DNA of 64,000 bases, taken from assembly GCA_018242165.1 (NCBI GenBank), contig JAFECL010000007.1, forward strand, positions 18,904 through 82,903. The letters are read 5' to 3'. The position numbers and the translations under genes were made by a program. The DNA comes from Pseudomonadota bacterium (GTDB taxonomy: Bacteria > Pseudomonadota > Alphaproteobacteria > Sphingomonadales > Sphingomonadaceae). Shown piece by piece: positions 17,040 through 29,443 of this stretch (positions within the stretch are counted from its first letter, which is position 1; the number at the start of each line of letters is the position of its first letter). The notes below the pieces were generated by a model. It did no database searches and was not told the DNA's origin. It saw nothing but the letters and a program-made list of their open reading frames with translations.

Positions 17040-18205
17040 GCGAGCTGTCGACCGCACTGGCGCGGATTGCCCCCTCGCGCACCACGGCGATGACCGATCG
17101 CGCCACCGCGCTGCGGGCCGAAGGGCGCGACATCATTTCGCTTTCGGTCGGCGAGCCCGATTTCGCCACCCCGCCGCATGTCGTGGCGGCAACGAAGGCG
17201 GCGCTCGACGCGGACGAGACCAAATATACCCCGGTGGGCGGCACCGCCCGGCTGAAGACGGCGGCGGCGCTGCATTTCCACCGCGACCTGGGGATCGACG
17301 TTCCCGCCACGCAGATCACCGTCTCGGCCGGGGGCAAGCAGGCGATCTTCCACGCCCTGCTGGCCACGCTCGATCCGGGCGATCAGGTGCTGATCCCGGC
17401 GCCGTGGTGGGTGTCCTATCCCGAAATCGTCCGCTTTGCCGGGGCCGAAGTGGTGGCCCTGCCCACCGCTGCGGCTGGCGGCTTTCGCATCACGGCGGCG
17501 CAACTGGGCGCCGCGATCACCCCGGCCACCCGCTGGCTGCTGCTCAATTCGCCCGGCAACCCGACCGGGGCCTGCTATTCCGCCGAGGAACTGTGCGCGC
17601 TGGGCGCGGTGCTGCGCGATCACCCGCGCGTGCTGGTGATGAGCGACGATATCTACGCCCCGCTGCGCTATGGGGCCGGCGCCCATGCCACCCTGGCGGT
17701 GGAGTGCCCGGACCTCGCGCAGCGGGTGCTGACCATTTCGGGCGTGTCGAAAAGCCATGCGATGACCGGCTTCCGCATCGGTGTCGCGGCGGGGCCCGAA
17801 TGGCTGATCCGGGCGATGGAAAAGCTCCAGTCGCATTCGTCGGGCAATCCCTGCTCGCTGTCGCAGGCGGCGGCGGTGGCGGCCTTCGAGGGGCCGCAGG
17901 ACTTTCTGGCCGAATGGCGCGAACGGTTCCGCGCGCGGCGCGACATGGTGGTCGCGGCGATCAACGCGGTGCCCGGCCTGCACTGCCCGGTGCCCGACGG
18001 GGCCTTTTACTGCATGGTTGATGCCGCACCGCTGATGGCCCGGTTCGGCGATGACGAGGCGCTGTGCCTGCATCTGCTGGAGCACGGCGTGGCCTTGGTT
18101 GCCGCCTCGGCCTTCGGGGGGCAGGCGGGCTTCCGCATCAGCTTTGCCGCTGACGAGGCGCGGCTGGCCGAGGCGCTGCGGCGGATCGCGGCGGCGCTGG
18201 CATGA
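17036..18205 (+). CDS. Class I/II pyridoxal-phosphate aminotransferase
   Basis: A 389-residue fold-type I aminotransferase similar to aspartate aminotransferases. Visible features are the N-terminal SVGEPDFATP, LNSPGNPTGA around the PLP-binding Asn, a conserved Asp/Tyr in MSDDIYAPL, and the PLP-binding lysine in ISGVSKSHAMTGFRIG. The amino-acid specificity cannot be decided. The start overlaps the pabBC stop (ATGA), and its own stop overlaps the pseudouridine synthase start, so 15.2-19.3 kb reads as one operon. Confidence 0.92.
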   Translation: MSELSTALARIAPSRTTAMTDRATALRAEGRDIISLSVGEPDFATPPHVVAATKAALDADETKYTPVGGTARLKTAAALHFHRDLGIDVPATQITVSAGGKQAIFHALLATLDPGDQVLIPAPWWVSYPEIVRFAGAEVVALPTAAAGGFRITAAQLGAAITPATRWLLLNSPGNPTGACYSAEELCALGAVLRDHPRVLVMSDDIYAPLRYGAGAHATLAVECPDLAQRVLTISGVSKSHAMTGFRIGVAAGPEWLIRAMEKLQSHSSGNPCSLSQAAAVAAFEGPQDFLAEWRERFRARRDMVVAAINAVPGLHCPVPDGAFYCMVDAAPLMARFGDDEALCLHLLEHGVALVAASAFGGQAGFRISFAADEARLAEALRRIAAALA

Positions 18206-18861
18206 CCGAGCTGCCGATCCTGTTCGAGGATGCCGAAGCGCTGGTGATCGACAAGCCTGCGGGCCTGCCGCTGACCCGCCCGCGCGCTGGCGGCCTGTGC
18301 CTGGAAGACCGGCTGGACATGCTGCGGCTGGGCTTTCATCGCGCGCCCATGCCGGTTCACCGGCTCGACACCGATACCTCGGGATGCCTGCTGCTGGCGC
18401 GCAACCCGCGCGCGCTGAAGCGCTTTGCCGCCGCCTTCGAGGCGCGTCAGGTCGAGAAACGCTACCTCGGGGTGGTGGCGGGCGACCTGCCCGGCGAGGC
18501 GGGGACGATCGAACTGGCGCTGGCCAAGGTTTCCACCGCCGCTGCCGGCTGGCGGATGATCGCGGCGAAGAAGGGCAAGCCGGCGCTGACCCATTGGCGG
18601 CTGGTGGCGCGGGCCGGCGCTCTTGCGCTGGTCGAATTCCGCCCCGAGACCGGACGGACCCATCAGATCAGGGTTCATGCCGCACATGGCCTTGGCTGCG
18701 CGCTGCTGGGCGATCCGGTCTATGGCGACGGCAAGGGCGCGCCCCGCACCATGCTCCACGCCGCCGGGCTGGTGGTGCCGCGCGAGGGCAAGGCGGCCAT
18801 CGTGGCGCAGGCGCCGCTGCCCGCCGATTTCGCCGTGCTGGGCCTGGGCGATGCGTGCTGA
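18202..18861 (+). CDS. RluA-family RNA pseudouridine synthase
   Basis: A 219-residue pseudouridine synthase with the catalytic-Asp motif HRLDTDTSGCLLLA and the later FRPETGRTHQIRVHAA motif. There is no N-terminal S4 domain, so it resembles RluA or TruC rather than RluC/RluD. Whether it modifies rRNA or tRNA cannot be told. It overlaps the aminotransferase stop (ATGA), and the next gene, arfB, begins inside its last codons. Confidence 0.9.
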   Translation: MTELPILFEDAEALVIDKPAGLPLTRPRAGGLCLEDRLDMLRLGFHRAPMPVHRLDTDTSGCLLLARNPRALKRFAAAFEARQVEKRYLGVVAGDLPGEAGTIELALAKVSTAAAGWRMIAAKKGKPALTHWRLVARAGALALVEFRPETGRTHQIRVHAAHGLGCALLGDPVYGDGKGAPRTMLHAAGLVVPREGKAAIVAQAPLPADFAVLGLGDAC

Positions 18862-19264
18862 CGAGGCGGTTGGCCGGGCGATGGCGCTGGCCAGCGAAAG
18901 CTTCATCCAGGCCACCGGGCCGGGGGGGCAGAACGTCAACAAGGTGGCGACGGCAGTGCAGCTGCGGCTGGACGTCTTTGCGCTGCGGCTGGCGCCCGAG
19001 GTCTTCGCCCGGCTCAAGGTGCTGGCCGGCAGCCGGATGACCGCGCGGGGCGAGCTGGTGCTGACCGCGCGGCGGTTCCGCACCCAGGAAGCCAACCGCG
19101 CCGATGCCCGCGAGCGACTGGCCGAGCTGCTGGTGGAGGCGCACCGCCTGCCCGAAAAGCGCGCCAAGAGCCGGCTGAACCGGGTAGGCAAGGCCGAGCG
19201 ATTGGCCGGCAAGAAGCGCCGCGCCACGGTCAAGGCCGGGCGCGGGCGGGTCAGCCTAGATTAG
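18851..19264 (+). CDS. arfB: Alternative ribosome-rescue factor B (peptidyl-tRNA hydrolase, class I RF-like)
   Basis: A 137-residue protein with the release-factor GGQ motif (QATGPGGQNVNKVATAVQ) near the N-terminus and a basic C-terminal tail (RLAGKKRRATVKAGRGR) that in this family enters the empty mRNA channel of stalled ribosomes. Length matches ArfB/YaeJ and is far shorter than RF1/RF2. The ATG at 18851 overlaps the upstream stop, placing it in the operon with the pseudouridine synthase. The stop codon abuts a palindromic repeat that may serve as terminator. Confidence 0.92.
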   Translation: MRADEAVGRAMALASESFIQATGPGGQNVNKVATAVQLRLDVFALRLAPEVFARLKVLAGSRMTARGELVLTARRFRTQEANRADARERLAELLVEAHRLPEKRAKSRLNRVGKAERLAGKKRRATVKAGRGRVSLD

Positions 19265-19313
19265 AGCATCGCGCCCAAAAGTGGGAACCGGTTTTGGGCT
19301 TTTCGCGATGCGA
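19264..19313. repeat. Alphaproteobacterial palindromic intergenic repeat (RIME-like), likely bidirectional terminator
   Basis: GCATCGCG (19266-19273) pairs with CGCGATGC (19304-19311) and CCCAAAA (19274-19280) pairs with TTTTGGG (19292-19298), with GTGGGAACC in the loop. The arrangement, including AAAAGTGGGAACCGGTTTT, is that of a common alphaproteobacterial mosaic repeat. It sits exactly between the converging arfB and lipoprotein genes. Confidence 0.75.
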
Positions 19314-19331
19314 CAGCCAAGGACTCTGATC

Positions 19332-19610
19332 TTACATCCGGATCGGGGTGGACGAGGGTTTCGGAGCCGGCTTGGCGCTGGCTGTCGAGGCGGGCTCGGC
19401 CGCGGGGGCCGCCGGTGCGGCGGCACCATCATCGGCGCTTGCCGTGGCATCGGCGTCGGGTGCGGGGGTGGCTTCGGCATCGAGCGGGCGCAGCGCTTCT
19501 TCCGCCGGCATTTCGACATTCTCGGCGCCCGAACCGGCGCCGCCCTTGCTGCCATGGCCACAGCCGGCCAGCAGCATCACGGCGGCAAGGACGGGAAACA
19601 GGGGTTTCAT
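19332..19610 (-). CDS. Small Ala/Pro-rich lipoprotein
   Basis: A 92-residue protein with a lipoprotein signal (MKPLFPVLAAVMLLAGCGHG, lipobox LAGC). The mature part is low-complexity, rich in Ala, Pro, Asp and Ser, with no recognisable domain. The ATG at 19610 is chosen because the signal sequence begins there. It is convergent with arfB and divergent from the ArsR-methyltransferase gene. Function unknown. Confidence 0.75.
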   Translation of the reverse strand: MKPLFPVLAAVMLLAGCGHGSKGGAGSGAENVEMPAEEALRPLDAEATPAPDADATASADDGAAAPAAPAAEPASTASAKPAPKPSSTPIRM

Positions 19611-19716
19611 CGGCGGGCTCCGCAGCGTAACGGGGTGGGACGATTGATGGCGTCTGGGCCTAGGTAACGCCTGCCCGCGCCACCGCAAGAGGCAGGCGCA
19701 AGCATTCGCCATTGCA

Positions 19717-19750
19717 ATCACATAAAGATATGTTTATGTCTTTATGTGAT
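19717..19750 (+). promoter_or_regulatory. ArsR-type operator of the methionine operon
   Basis: A perfect 12-bp inverted repeat, ATCACATAAAGA (19717-19728) and TCTTTATGTGAT (19739-19750), lies 8 bp before the ATG of the ArsR-methyltransferase gene. A nested palindrome CATAAA-N6-TTTATG (19721-19738) is present as well. It probably serves autoregulation of the regulator-metF-metH operon. Confidence 0.75.
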
Positions 19751-19758
19751 GTGAGGCC

Positions 19759-20748
19759 ATGACCATGCGGATCGATCCCCTGCTGCGCGCCCTGGCGGAC
19801 CCGACCCGCCTGCGGATCATGCGCCTGCTTGCCACGATGGAACTGGCGGTGGGCGAATTGGCGCAGGTGCTGGGGCAAAGCCAGCCGCGCGTCTCGCGCC
19901 ACATCCGCATCCTGGTCGATGCGGCCCTCGCCGAACGGCGCAAGGAAGGCAGCTGGGTGTTCCTCAAGGCTGCGGTGGCCGAGGGCGGGGCGCCATCGCT
20001 GGGGCAGGCGGCGGCGCAGCTGCTGGCCCGGGCCGAAGCCGACGATCCGGCCTTTTCGGCCCGCTGCGCCGAAGACCGGCGCCACCTCGCCGCGATCCGT
20101 GCCGCCCGCGAAGCGACGGCGGCGGCCTATTTCGCCCGGCACGCCGGGGAATGGGATTCGATCCGCTCGCTGCATTGCCCCGATGCCCCGGTCGAGGCGG
20201 CGCTGGCCGAGGCGCTGGCCAGCGCCGGGATCGGCCACCTGCTCGACATCGGCACCGGCACCGGGCGGATGGCCGAACTTTTTGCCGCCCGCGCCGATCA
20301 CGTTACCGGCCTCGACATGAGCCCGGAAATGCTGCGGATCGCCCGCGCCCGGCTGCAGCATCTGCCGGCCGACCGCTTCGACCTGGTCCAGGGCGATTTC
20401 GCCTCGCTGCCCTTTGCCGCCGCCAGTTTCGATACCGTGCTGTTCCATCAGGTGCTGCACTATGCCCAGGCCCCCGAACTGGTCCTGGCCGAGGCGGCGC
20501 GGGTGACGCGCGCCGGCGGGCGGATCGCGGTGGTGGACTTCGCCGCGCATGACCGGGAGGAACTGCGCACCGCCCACGCCCACGCCCGCCTTGGCTTCAC
20601 CGACGAGCAGATGCTGGCGCTGCTGGGCGAAGCGGGCTTTGCGCCCGCGCTGCCGGTGGCGCTGCCCGGCACGCCCCTGACGGTCAAGATCTGGACCGGA
20701 CAGCGCGCCTCCGCCCCTGCCCCCACCGCCGCGAAGGTAGCCGCATGA
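19759..20748 (+). CDS. ArsR-family regulator fused to a SAM-dependent methyltransferase domain
   Basis: A 329-residue two-domain protein. Residues ~1-75 are an ArsR/SmtB winged helix (LADPTRLRIMRLL, then QVLGQSQPRVSRHIRIL). Residues ~130-310 are a class I methyltransferase fold with motif I LLDIGTGTGRMAEL and VTGLDMSPEMLRIAR. Such fusions commonly sit in front of methionine-cycle genes, where binding SAM or SAH could control repression (inference). It is the first gene of the operon with metF and metH, its stop overlaps the metF start (ATGA), and a strong palindrome covers its promoter. No metal-binding cysteine pair of classical ArsR is seen. Confidence 0.9.
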   Translation: MTMRIDPLLRALADPTRLRIMRLLATMELAVGELAQVLGQSQPRVSRHIRILVDAALAERRKEGSWVFLKAAVAEGGAPSLGQAAAQLLARAEADDPAFSARCAEDRRHLAAIRAAREATAAAYFARHAGEWDSIRSLHCPDAPVEAALAEALASAGIGHLLDIGTGTGRMAELFAARADHVTGLDMSPEMLRIARARLQHLPADRFDLVQGDFASLPFAAASFDTVLFHQVLHYAQAPELVLAEAARVTRAGGRIAVVDFAAHDREELRTAHAHARLGFTDEQMLALLGEAGFAPALPVALPGTPLTVKIWTGQRASAPAPTAAKVAA

Positions 20749-21689
20749 TCACCAGCTATGATGCCCTGCGCGAGGCGCGCACCGCGCTCGATACCCCGCT
20801 GTTCGCCGGGCTGCCGGGCGATATCCGGGTCAGTTTCGAATTCTTCCCGCCCAAGAGCGAGGCGATGAAGGAGCAGCTGTGGGAGGTGGTGACCACGCTG
20901 GCCCCGCTGGCCCCGCAATTCGTCTCGGTGACTTATGGCGCGGGTGGCTCGACCCGCGACCGGACCCACGAGACCGTGGCGCGGATCATTGCCGAGGCAC
21001 GCCTGCCCGCCGCCGCGCACCTGACCTGTGTCGATGCCAGCAAGGCCGAGATCGCCCGCGTGGCCGAGGCCTATTGGGCCGCCGGGGTGCGCCACATCGT
21101 CGCGCTGCGGGGTGACATGGGCCAGCCCGGGGTGCCCTTCGTGCCGCACCCGGACGGCTATGCCAATGCCGCCGAACTGGTCGCCGGGCTGAAGGCGATC
21201 GCCCCCTTTCAGATTTCGGTCGCCGCCTATCCGCAGGGCCATCCGGATTCGCCCAGCCCCGAGGCGGATATCGACAACCTCAAGCGCAAGCTCGATGCCG
21301 GGGCGGAGCAGGCCGTCACCCAGTTCTTCTTCGAGCCTGAAACCTTCTTCCGCTTCCGCGACCGGCTGGCCAAGGCGGGGATCGACGCGCCGATCCTGCC
21401 GGGCATCCTGCCAGTCTCGAACGTTGCGCAAACGCGGCTGTTCGCCGCCGCTTGCGGGGCGACCATTCCGCAATGGATGGACGGGCTGTTCGAAGGGCTC
21501 GATCAGCGCCCGGCCAGCCGCGCGCTGGTGGCGGCAACCATCGCCGCCGAATTCGCCCGGCGGCTCTATGCCGGCGGCGTGCGCGATTTCCATTTCTATA
21601 CCCTCAACCGCGCGGAGCTGAGCTACGCGATCTGTCACCTGCTGGGGCTGCGTCCGCGCCGCGCCGGCGATCTGGAGCAAGCGGCATGA
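20745..21689 (+). CDS. metF: 5,10-Methylenetetrahydrofolate reductase
   Basis: FAD-dependent enzyme making 5-methyl-tetrahydrofolate for methionine synthase. It has 314 residues, the bacterial MetF length. Characteristic segments are VSFEFFPPKSEAM, FVSVTYGAGGSTRDRT, HLTCVDAS, IVALRGD and AVTQFFFEPETFFRFRD. It overlaps the regulator upstream and the first metH gene downstream (ATGA), so product and consumer enzymes are coupled in one transcript. Confidence 0.96.
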   Translation: MITSYDALREARTALDTPLFAGLPGDIRVSFEFFPPKSEAMKEQLWEVVTTLAPLAPQFVSVTYGAGGSTRDRTHETVARIIAEARLPAAAHLTCVDASKAEIARVAEAYWAAGVRHIVALRGDMGQPGVPFVPHPDGYANAAELVAGLKAIAPFQISVAAYPQGHPDSPSPEADIDNLKRKLDAGAEQAVTQFFFEPETFFRFRDRLAKAGIDAPILPGILPVSNVAQTRLFAAACGATIPQWMDGLFEGLDQRPASRALVAATIAAEFARRLYAGGVRDFHFYTLNRAELSYAICHLLGLRPRRAGDLEQAA

Positions 21690-22750
21690 CGGCCCTCACC
21701 CCCTCTCCGGCGCGTGCCGCCTTCCTGGCCGAGGCGGCCAAACGCATCCTGATGAACGACGGCGGCTTCGGCACCGAAATCCAGCAGCTCAAGCTGACCG
21801 AGGCCGACTTCGCGGGCACGCTGGGCCTGTCGCACGACCAGAAGGGCAACAACGACATCCTGGCGCTGACCCGCCCCGATGTGCCCGCTGGCATCCACCG
21901 CGCCTACTTCGAGGCCGGGGCCGACATTGCCTCGGTCAATACCTTCTCCGCCAACCGGATCAGCCAGGCCGACTATGGCGCCGAGCATCTGGTGCGCGAA
22001 ATCAACCAGGCCAGCGCGGGCCTCGCGCGGCAGGTCGCCGATGAATTCGCTGCCAGGGACGGGCGCCCGCGCTTTGTCTGCGGCTCGGTCGGGCCGACCA
22101 ACAAGACGCTGTCGCTCTCGCCCGATGTCAACGATCCGGGCTACCGCGAGATCGACTGGGACTTTCTGGTTTCGGTCTATCAAGAGCAGGTCGAGGCGCT
22201 GGTCGAGGGCGGATCCGACTTCATCCTGATCGAAACGGTGTTCGATACGCTGAACGCCAAGGCCGGTATCATGGCGGTGCGCAAGGCCGAAGCCGCGCTG
22301 GGCCGCGAGATCCCGATCATGCTGTCGATGACCCTGACCGACCTGTCGGGCCGCAACCTCTCGGGCCACACGGTCGAGGCCTTCTGGCACGCGGTGCGCC
22401 ATGCCCGGCCGCTGACGGTGGGGCTGAACTGCAGCTTCGGCGCGCAGCAGCTGCGCCCGCATGTCAAGGTGCTGAGCCAGATCGCCGACGCCGCGATCAT
22501 GGTCTATCCCAACGCCGGCCTGCCCAACGAGCTGGGCCAGTATGACGAGCTGCCCGAACAGACCGCCGCGCTGGTCAGGGAATGGGCCGATGCGGGGCAG
22601 GTCAATGTGCTGGGTGGCTGCTGCGGCAGCACTCCGGCGCATATCGCGGCCATGGCCCGCGCGGTGGCCGGGCTGAAGCCGCGGGTCATCCCGACGCTGC
22701 CCCCCGTCACCCGCCTTGCCGGGCTCGAACCCTTTACCCTGGCCGCCTGA
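21686..22750 (+). CDS. metH: Methionine synthase, homocysteine-binding module (MetH N-terminal part)
   Basis: A 354-residue protein equal to the first module of cobalamin-dependent methionine synthase. It starts with ILMNDGGFGTEIQQLKL and carries the zinc cysteines in GLNCSFGA and GGCCGSTP. It ends cleanly at TGA; the pterin, B12 and activation modules are encoded separately 18 bp downstream. Splitting MetH this way is common in alphaproteobacteria and each gene has its own start, so it is not a frameshift. Confidence 0.94.
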   Translation: MTALTPSPARAAFLAEAAKRILMNDGGFGTEIQQLKLTEADFAGTLGLSHDQKGNNDILALTRPDVPAGIHRAYFEAGADIASVNTFSANRISQADYGAEHLVREINQASAGLARQVADEFAARDGRPRFVCGSVGPTNKTLSLSPDVNDPGYREIDWDFLVSVYQEQVEALVEGGSDFILIETVFDTLNAKAGIMAVRKAEAALGREIPIMLSMTLTDLSGRNLSGHTVEAFWHAVRHARPLTVGLNCSFGAQQLRPHVKVLSQIADAAIMVYPNAGLPNELGQYDELPEQTAALVREWADAGQVNVLGGCCGSTPAHIAAMARAVAGLKPRVIPTLPPVTRLAGLEPFTLAA

Positions 22751-22768
22751 GCCGCACGGAACCTTGCC

Positions 22769-25357
<2,589 letters not shown>

Positions 25358-25388
25358 CCTTGGTGCAGCGGCGGGTGATGCTGGCGGG

Positions 25389-26573
25389 ATGATCCGCCGC
25401 CTCGCCGCCCTGCTGCTGATCCTTGCCGCCGCCCCGGTGCATGCCGGGGTAGCGGCCAGCGTCGCGGTTGCGTTCGACCGCAACCAGGCCCGCGTGGTGC
25501 TGGCCGAGGGCGAGGCCGACCGGGCCAGCCATCGCCTGGTGACGGCGGATGATCCGGTGCGGATCGCCTCGGTCTCCAAGCTGGTCACCGCGCTGGGCGT
25601 GTTACGGCTGGTCGATGCCGGCAAGCTCAACCTCGACCGTGACGTGTCGGACTATCTGGGCTGGCCGCTGCGCCACCCAGGCTTCCCCGACCGGCCGATC
25701 ACCCTGCGCCTGTTGCTCTCGCACCAGTCGGGCCTGCTTGATGGCGAGGATCGCTACATCATCCCGCTGGGCACCACGCTGCGCCAGCGGCTGGCCGAGC
25801 CGGCGCTGTGGGACATGGCCCATGCCCCGGGATCCGGCTGGTTCCACTACACCAACCTCAATTTCCCGGTGGTGGCGAGCGTGATGGAAGCGGCCAGCGG
25901 TGAGCGCTTTGACCGATTGATGGCGCGCCTGGTGCTGCGCCCGCTGCGGCTGGATGCCTGCTACAACTGGTCGGGCTGCGCGCCCGGCACGGCGGCCCGC
26001 GCGGTGGTGCTGTACCGGGCGAGTGGCGAAGTGGCGAAGGATGACCTGAAGGGAGTGATCCCGCCCTGCCCGGTGGTGACCGGGGTGGGGGCACCGTGCG
26101 ACCTCGGCACCTATCGCCCCGGCGACAACGGCGCGTTGTTCTCGCCACAAGGCGGCCTCAGGATCTCGATGCGTGACCTGGCCCGGATCGGTCAGCTGCT
26201 GGCGCGACGCGGGCGGGGCTTCCTCAGCCGCCGCGCCTTTGCCGAGCTGACCCGCCCGGCCTGGCGCTATGATGGCCGCAATGGCCTTGGCGAAGGCGGC
26301 GGGAACGACGGGATGATCTGCGCCTATGGCCTGGCCCTGCAGATCATCGGCGGCGCCCCGGGGCCGGCCTGCCACGATGCCCTGTTCGCCGATGGACGGC
26401 GGCGGATTGGCCACCCGGGCAGCGCCTACGGCCTGCGTTCGGGCCTGTGGCTCGATCCGGCCAGCGGGCGCGGCCTGGCCTTCTTCACCACGGCCGTGCC
26501 CGACGATGCCCCCGCCGGGCGCAGCGCCTTCTCGCAACCCGAGGAAGCGCTTGTGGAGAGAGCCACGCGCTGA
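25389..26573 (+). CDS. Exported beta-lactamase-family serine hydrolase
   Basis: A 394-residue penicillin-binding-protein-like hydrolase. Residues 1-19 form a signal peptide ([16 protein letters not shown]). The SXXK motif is SVSK (in [14 protein letters not shown]) and the YXN motif is YTN (in WFHYTNLNF). An insertion with two CP/CD segments lies in the middle. It could be a class C-like esterase, a D-Ala peptidase or a lactonase-type enzyme; the substrate is unknown. It lies 31 bp after metH and 37 bp before recQ on the same strand. Confidence 0.85.
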   Translation: MIRRLAALLLILAAAPVHAGVAASVAVAFDRNQARVVLAEGEADRASHRLVTADDPVRIASVSKLVTALGVLRLVDAGKLNLDRDVSDYLGWPLRHPGFPDRPITLRLLLSHQSGLLDGEDRYIIPLGTTLRQRLAEPALWDMAHAPGSGWFHYTNLNFPVVASVMEAASGERFDRLMARLVLRPLRLDACYNWSGCAPGTAARAVVLYRASGEVAKDDLKGVIPPCPVVTGVGAPCDLGTYRPGDNGALFSPQGGLRISMRDLARIGQLLARRGRGFLSRRAFAELTRPAWRYDGRNGLGEGGGNDGMICAYGLALQIIGGAPGPACHDALFADGRRRIGHPGSAYGLRSGLWLDPASGRGLAFFTTAVPDDAPAGRSAFSQPEEALVERATR

Positions 26574-26610
26574 ACTTGGCGGGTGGCCGCCTATCGGCCA
26601 TGGCGGGGCA

Positions 26611-28380
26611 ATGCTCGAGGCCGCACGCGATACCCTGCATGCCACTTTCGGCTTCTCGGCCTTTCGCGGGGTGCAGGAGCAGGTGGTGGCGCGGGTGCTG
26701 GCGGGCGAGAGCACGCTGGCGATCATGCCGACCGGCGCGGGCAAGAGCCTGACCTACCAGCTGCCGGCGGTGATGCTGGCCGGCACCTGTGTGGTGATCA
26801 GCCCGCTGATCGCGCTGATGCACGACCAGCTGCGCGCCGCCCGGGCCAACGGCATTCGCGCCGCCAGCCTGACCAGTGCCGATGCTGACCGCGCGGCGAC
26901 GCTGGAGGCCTTCCGCGCCGGCCTGCTCGATCTGCTCTACGTCGCCCCCGAACGCGCCAGCCAGTCGCACTTCCGCGAACTGCTCGAGGCCGCGCCGATC
27001 AGCCTCTTCGCGATCGACGAAGCGCATTGCGTTTCCGAGTGGGGGCACGATTTCCGCCCGGACTATCGCGCACTGCGCCCGCTGATGGATCAGTTTCCGA
27101 CGGTGCCGCGCCTTGCGCTGACCGCCACCGCCGATGCCCATACCCGCGCCGACATCCTCACCCAGCTGGGCATCGGGCAGGAGGGGCTGATCGTCGCCGG
27201 GTTTGACCGGCCCAATATCCGCTATGCGATTGCGCCGCGCGACAATGCGCTGGCCCAGCTGAAGCGGCTGCTGGCCGCCGAACCGGGGCCGGGGATCGTC
27301 TATGCCCCGACGCGCGCTGCGGTCGAACGGCTGGCCGCAGCGCTGGCCGCCACCGGGCGCCCCACGCTGCCCTATCACGCCGGGCTGGCGCCGGACGAGC
27401 GCGCGGCCAACCAGGCCGCCTTCGTCGCCAGCGAGGAAATGGTGATGGTCGCGACGGTGGCCTTCGGGATGGGGATCGACAAGCCCGATGTACGCTTCGT
27501 CGCTCATGCCGGCCTGCCCAAGTCGATCGAGGCCTATTACCAGGAAACCGGCCGCGCCGGGCGCGATGGCGATCCGGCGCAGGCGCTGATGCTGTGGGGG
27601 GCCGACGATTTCGCCCGCGCCCGCGCCCGCCTGGCCGAGGTGGACGAGGCCCGGCAGGCGGGTGAGCGCACCCGGCTGGATGCCCTGGCCACGCTGGTCG
27701 AAACACCGGGCTGCCGCCGCGCCCTGTTGCTCCGCCATTTCGGCGAAGATCCGGCCGAGCATTGCGGCAATTGTGACAATTGCCTCGAAGCGCCCGGGCT
27801 GGCCGATGCCACTGACGTGGCGCGCAAGCTGCTCTCGGCGGTTTATCGCACCGGGCAATCCTATGGCCTCGGCCATCTCGAAAAGGTGCTGAGTGGCACC
27901 AGCGACGAGCGGGTTCTGGCGCGCGGGCACGATGGCCTCAGCGTCTTCGGCATCCTGGGGGCGGATGAAGCGCCGTTGCTGCGCCCGGTGGCGCGCGCGC
28001 TGCAAGCCCGCGGCGTGCTGGTGCCGACCGAGCACGGCGGCCTGGCGCTGGGCCCGGCCGCCCGCGCGATCCTCAAGGGCGAGGAGGCGGTCGCGGTGGC
28101 GATTCCGCCGCGCCGGATCGCGGGCGGGAGCAAGCGCGGCCGCAACCAGGCCGCCAACCCCAGCGGCGATCCGCTGTTCGAGGCGCTGCGGACCTGGCGG
28201 CGCGACACCGCAAAAGAGGCCGGGGTGCCGCCTTACGTGGTGTTCCACGATGCCACCTTGCGCGAAGTCGCCGCGCGGCGCCCCGCCAGCCTCGACGAAC
28301 TGGGCGAGATTGGCGGGATGGGCGCGCGCAAGCTGGGCGAGTGGGGCGAGGCGCTGCTGGCGCTGGTCAGGCAGCATTAG
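26611..28380 (+). CDS. recQ: ATP-dependent DNA helicase RecQ
   Basis: A 589-residue 3'-5' superfamily 2 helicase of recombination and repair. Motifs seen in order: Walker [13 protein letters not shown], motif Ia [15 protein letters not shown]-like [18 protein letters not shown], motif III LALTATA, motif [14 protein letters not shown]. The zinc-binding cysteines of the RQC region are in CGNCDNC with an upstream Cys, and a C-terminal HRDC-like domain contains [14 protein letters not shown]. The ATG at 26611 gives the normal N-terminus; the frame is open upstream into the hydrolase gene. Confidence 0.95.
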   Translation: MLEAARDTLHATFGFSAFRGVQEQVVARVLAGESTLAIMPTGAGKSLTYQLPAVMLAGTCVVISPLIALMHDQLRAARANGIRAASLTSADADRAATLEAFRAGLLDLLYVAPERASQSHFRELLEAAPISLFAIDEAHCVSEWGHDFRPDYRALRPLMDQFPTVPRLALTATADAHTRADILTQLGIGQEGLIVAGFDRPNIRYAIAPRDNALAQLKRLLAAEPGPGIVYAPTRAAVERLAAALAATGRPTLPYHAGLAPDERAANQAAFVASEEMVMVATVAFGMGIDKPDVRFVAHAGLPKSIEAYYQETGRAGRDGDPAQALMLWGADDFARARARLAEVDEARQAGERTRLDALATLVETPGCRRALLLRHFGEDPAEHCGNCDNCLEAPGLADATDVARKLLSAVYRTGQSYGLGHLEKVLSGTSDERVLARGHDGLSVFGILGADEAPLLRPVARALQARGVLVPTEHGGLALGPAARAILKGEEAVAVAIPPRRIAGGSKRGRNQAANPSGDPLFEALRTWRRDTAKEAGVPPYVVFHDATLREVAARRPASLDELGEIGGMGARKLGEWGEALLALVRQH

Positions 28381-28427
28381 CCAAGTCGCTTGGCTTGGGC
28401 TTAAACGCCGCCTAGTATCAGGTGGCC

Positions 28428-29378
28428 ATGAACCGCACCCGTCTTGCCGCGCTGGCGGCGCTCGCGCTGGTTGCCGGCCCCGCCCCGGCCCAGCAGAACT
28501 ATGTTTCCGGCAACCCCTATCTGGTGGTCGAGAGTGGGCAGCGCTTCAATCGCCTGCAGGACGCGATCTTCGCCATCGGTGACGGCAAGGGGACGATCCG
28601 CATCGACCCCGGCCACTGGGACGATTGCGGGGTGCAGATCGCCGGCGATGTCACCTACGAGGCGGCGGTGCCGGGCAAGACGATCTTCTCGGGCCCGCGC
28701 AATTGCGAAGGCAAGGCGGCGCTGGTGCTGCGCGGGCGCGCCGCGAAAGTCACCGGCTTCATCTTCACCGACGAGCGCTCAGGCGAGGGCAACCAGGCCG
28801 GAATCCGCCTTGAAAAGGGCAACCTTGCGGTTTCGCAGGTGTGGTTCAAGGACAGCGACGAGGGGATCCTGGCGGCCAACGACCCGAACGGCCACATCAC
28901 GGTCGAACAATCGACCTTCACCCGGCTGGGCCGCTGCGGTGGCTATGCCGCCTGCGCCCACTCGATCTACGTCAACTTCTACGCCAGCGTCACCGTGCGC
29001 CACTGCCGCTTCGAAGCCGGGCGCGGCGGGCATTACCTGAAAAGCCGCGCCGCGCGGATCGAGGCCAGCGACAACAGCTTTGACGACAGCCAGGGCACGG
29101 CCACCAATTACATGATCGACCTTCCAGCCGGGGCGAAGGGCCGGGTCAGCGGCAACTGGTTCGTGCAGGGGGCGCACAAGGAGAACGGCACGGCGATGAT
29201 CGCGGTGGCGGCCGAGGAACACCACAACAGTTCCGCCGGGCTGGTAATCGAAGGCAATGTCGCCCGCCTTGCCCCGGGTGCCTCAGGCACGGTCTGGGTG
29301 GCCGACTGGTCGGGCGAACAACTGGCGCTGGGCGCGAACGAACTGGCCAGCGGGATCGCGAAGTACCAGCGGCGCTAG
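28428..29378 (+). CDS. Exported right-handed beta-helix protein
   Basis: A 316-residue protein with a signal peptide (residues 1-21, ending APA-QQ) and a body of repeating short beta-strand turns (for example VTVRHCRFEAGRGGHYLKS, ARIEASDNSFDD, RVSGNWFVQGAHKENG), the pattern of pectate-lyase-like parallel beta-helix folds. No catalytic residues of a known lyase were recognised, so it may bind or cleave a polysaccharide in the periplasm. It follows recQ by 47 bp and converges with the end of the flagellar operon. Confidence 0.8.
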   Translation: MNRTRLAALAALALVAGPAPAQQNYVSGNPYLVVESGQRFNRLQDAIFAIGDGKGTIRIDPGHWDDCGVQIAGDVTYEAAVPGKTIFSGPRNCEGKAALVLRGRAAKVTGFIFTDERSGEGNQAGIRLEKGNLAVSQVWFKDSDEGILAANDPNGHITVEQSTFTRLGRCGGYAACAHSIYVNFYASVTVRHCRFEAGRGGHYLKSRAARIEASDNSFDDSQGTATNYMIDLPAGAKGRVSGNWFVQGAHKENGTAMIAVAAEEHHNSSAGLVIEGNVARLAPGASGTVWVADWSGEQLALGANELASGIAKYQRR

Positions 29379-29443
29379 CGCGGGATCGCCAGATCCAGCC
29401 TCCCTGACGATGCCGGCTGGCGGTCAGCTGTCCATAAAGCACG

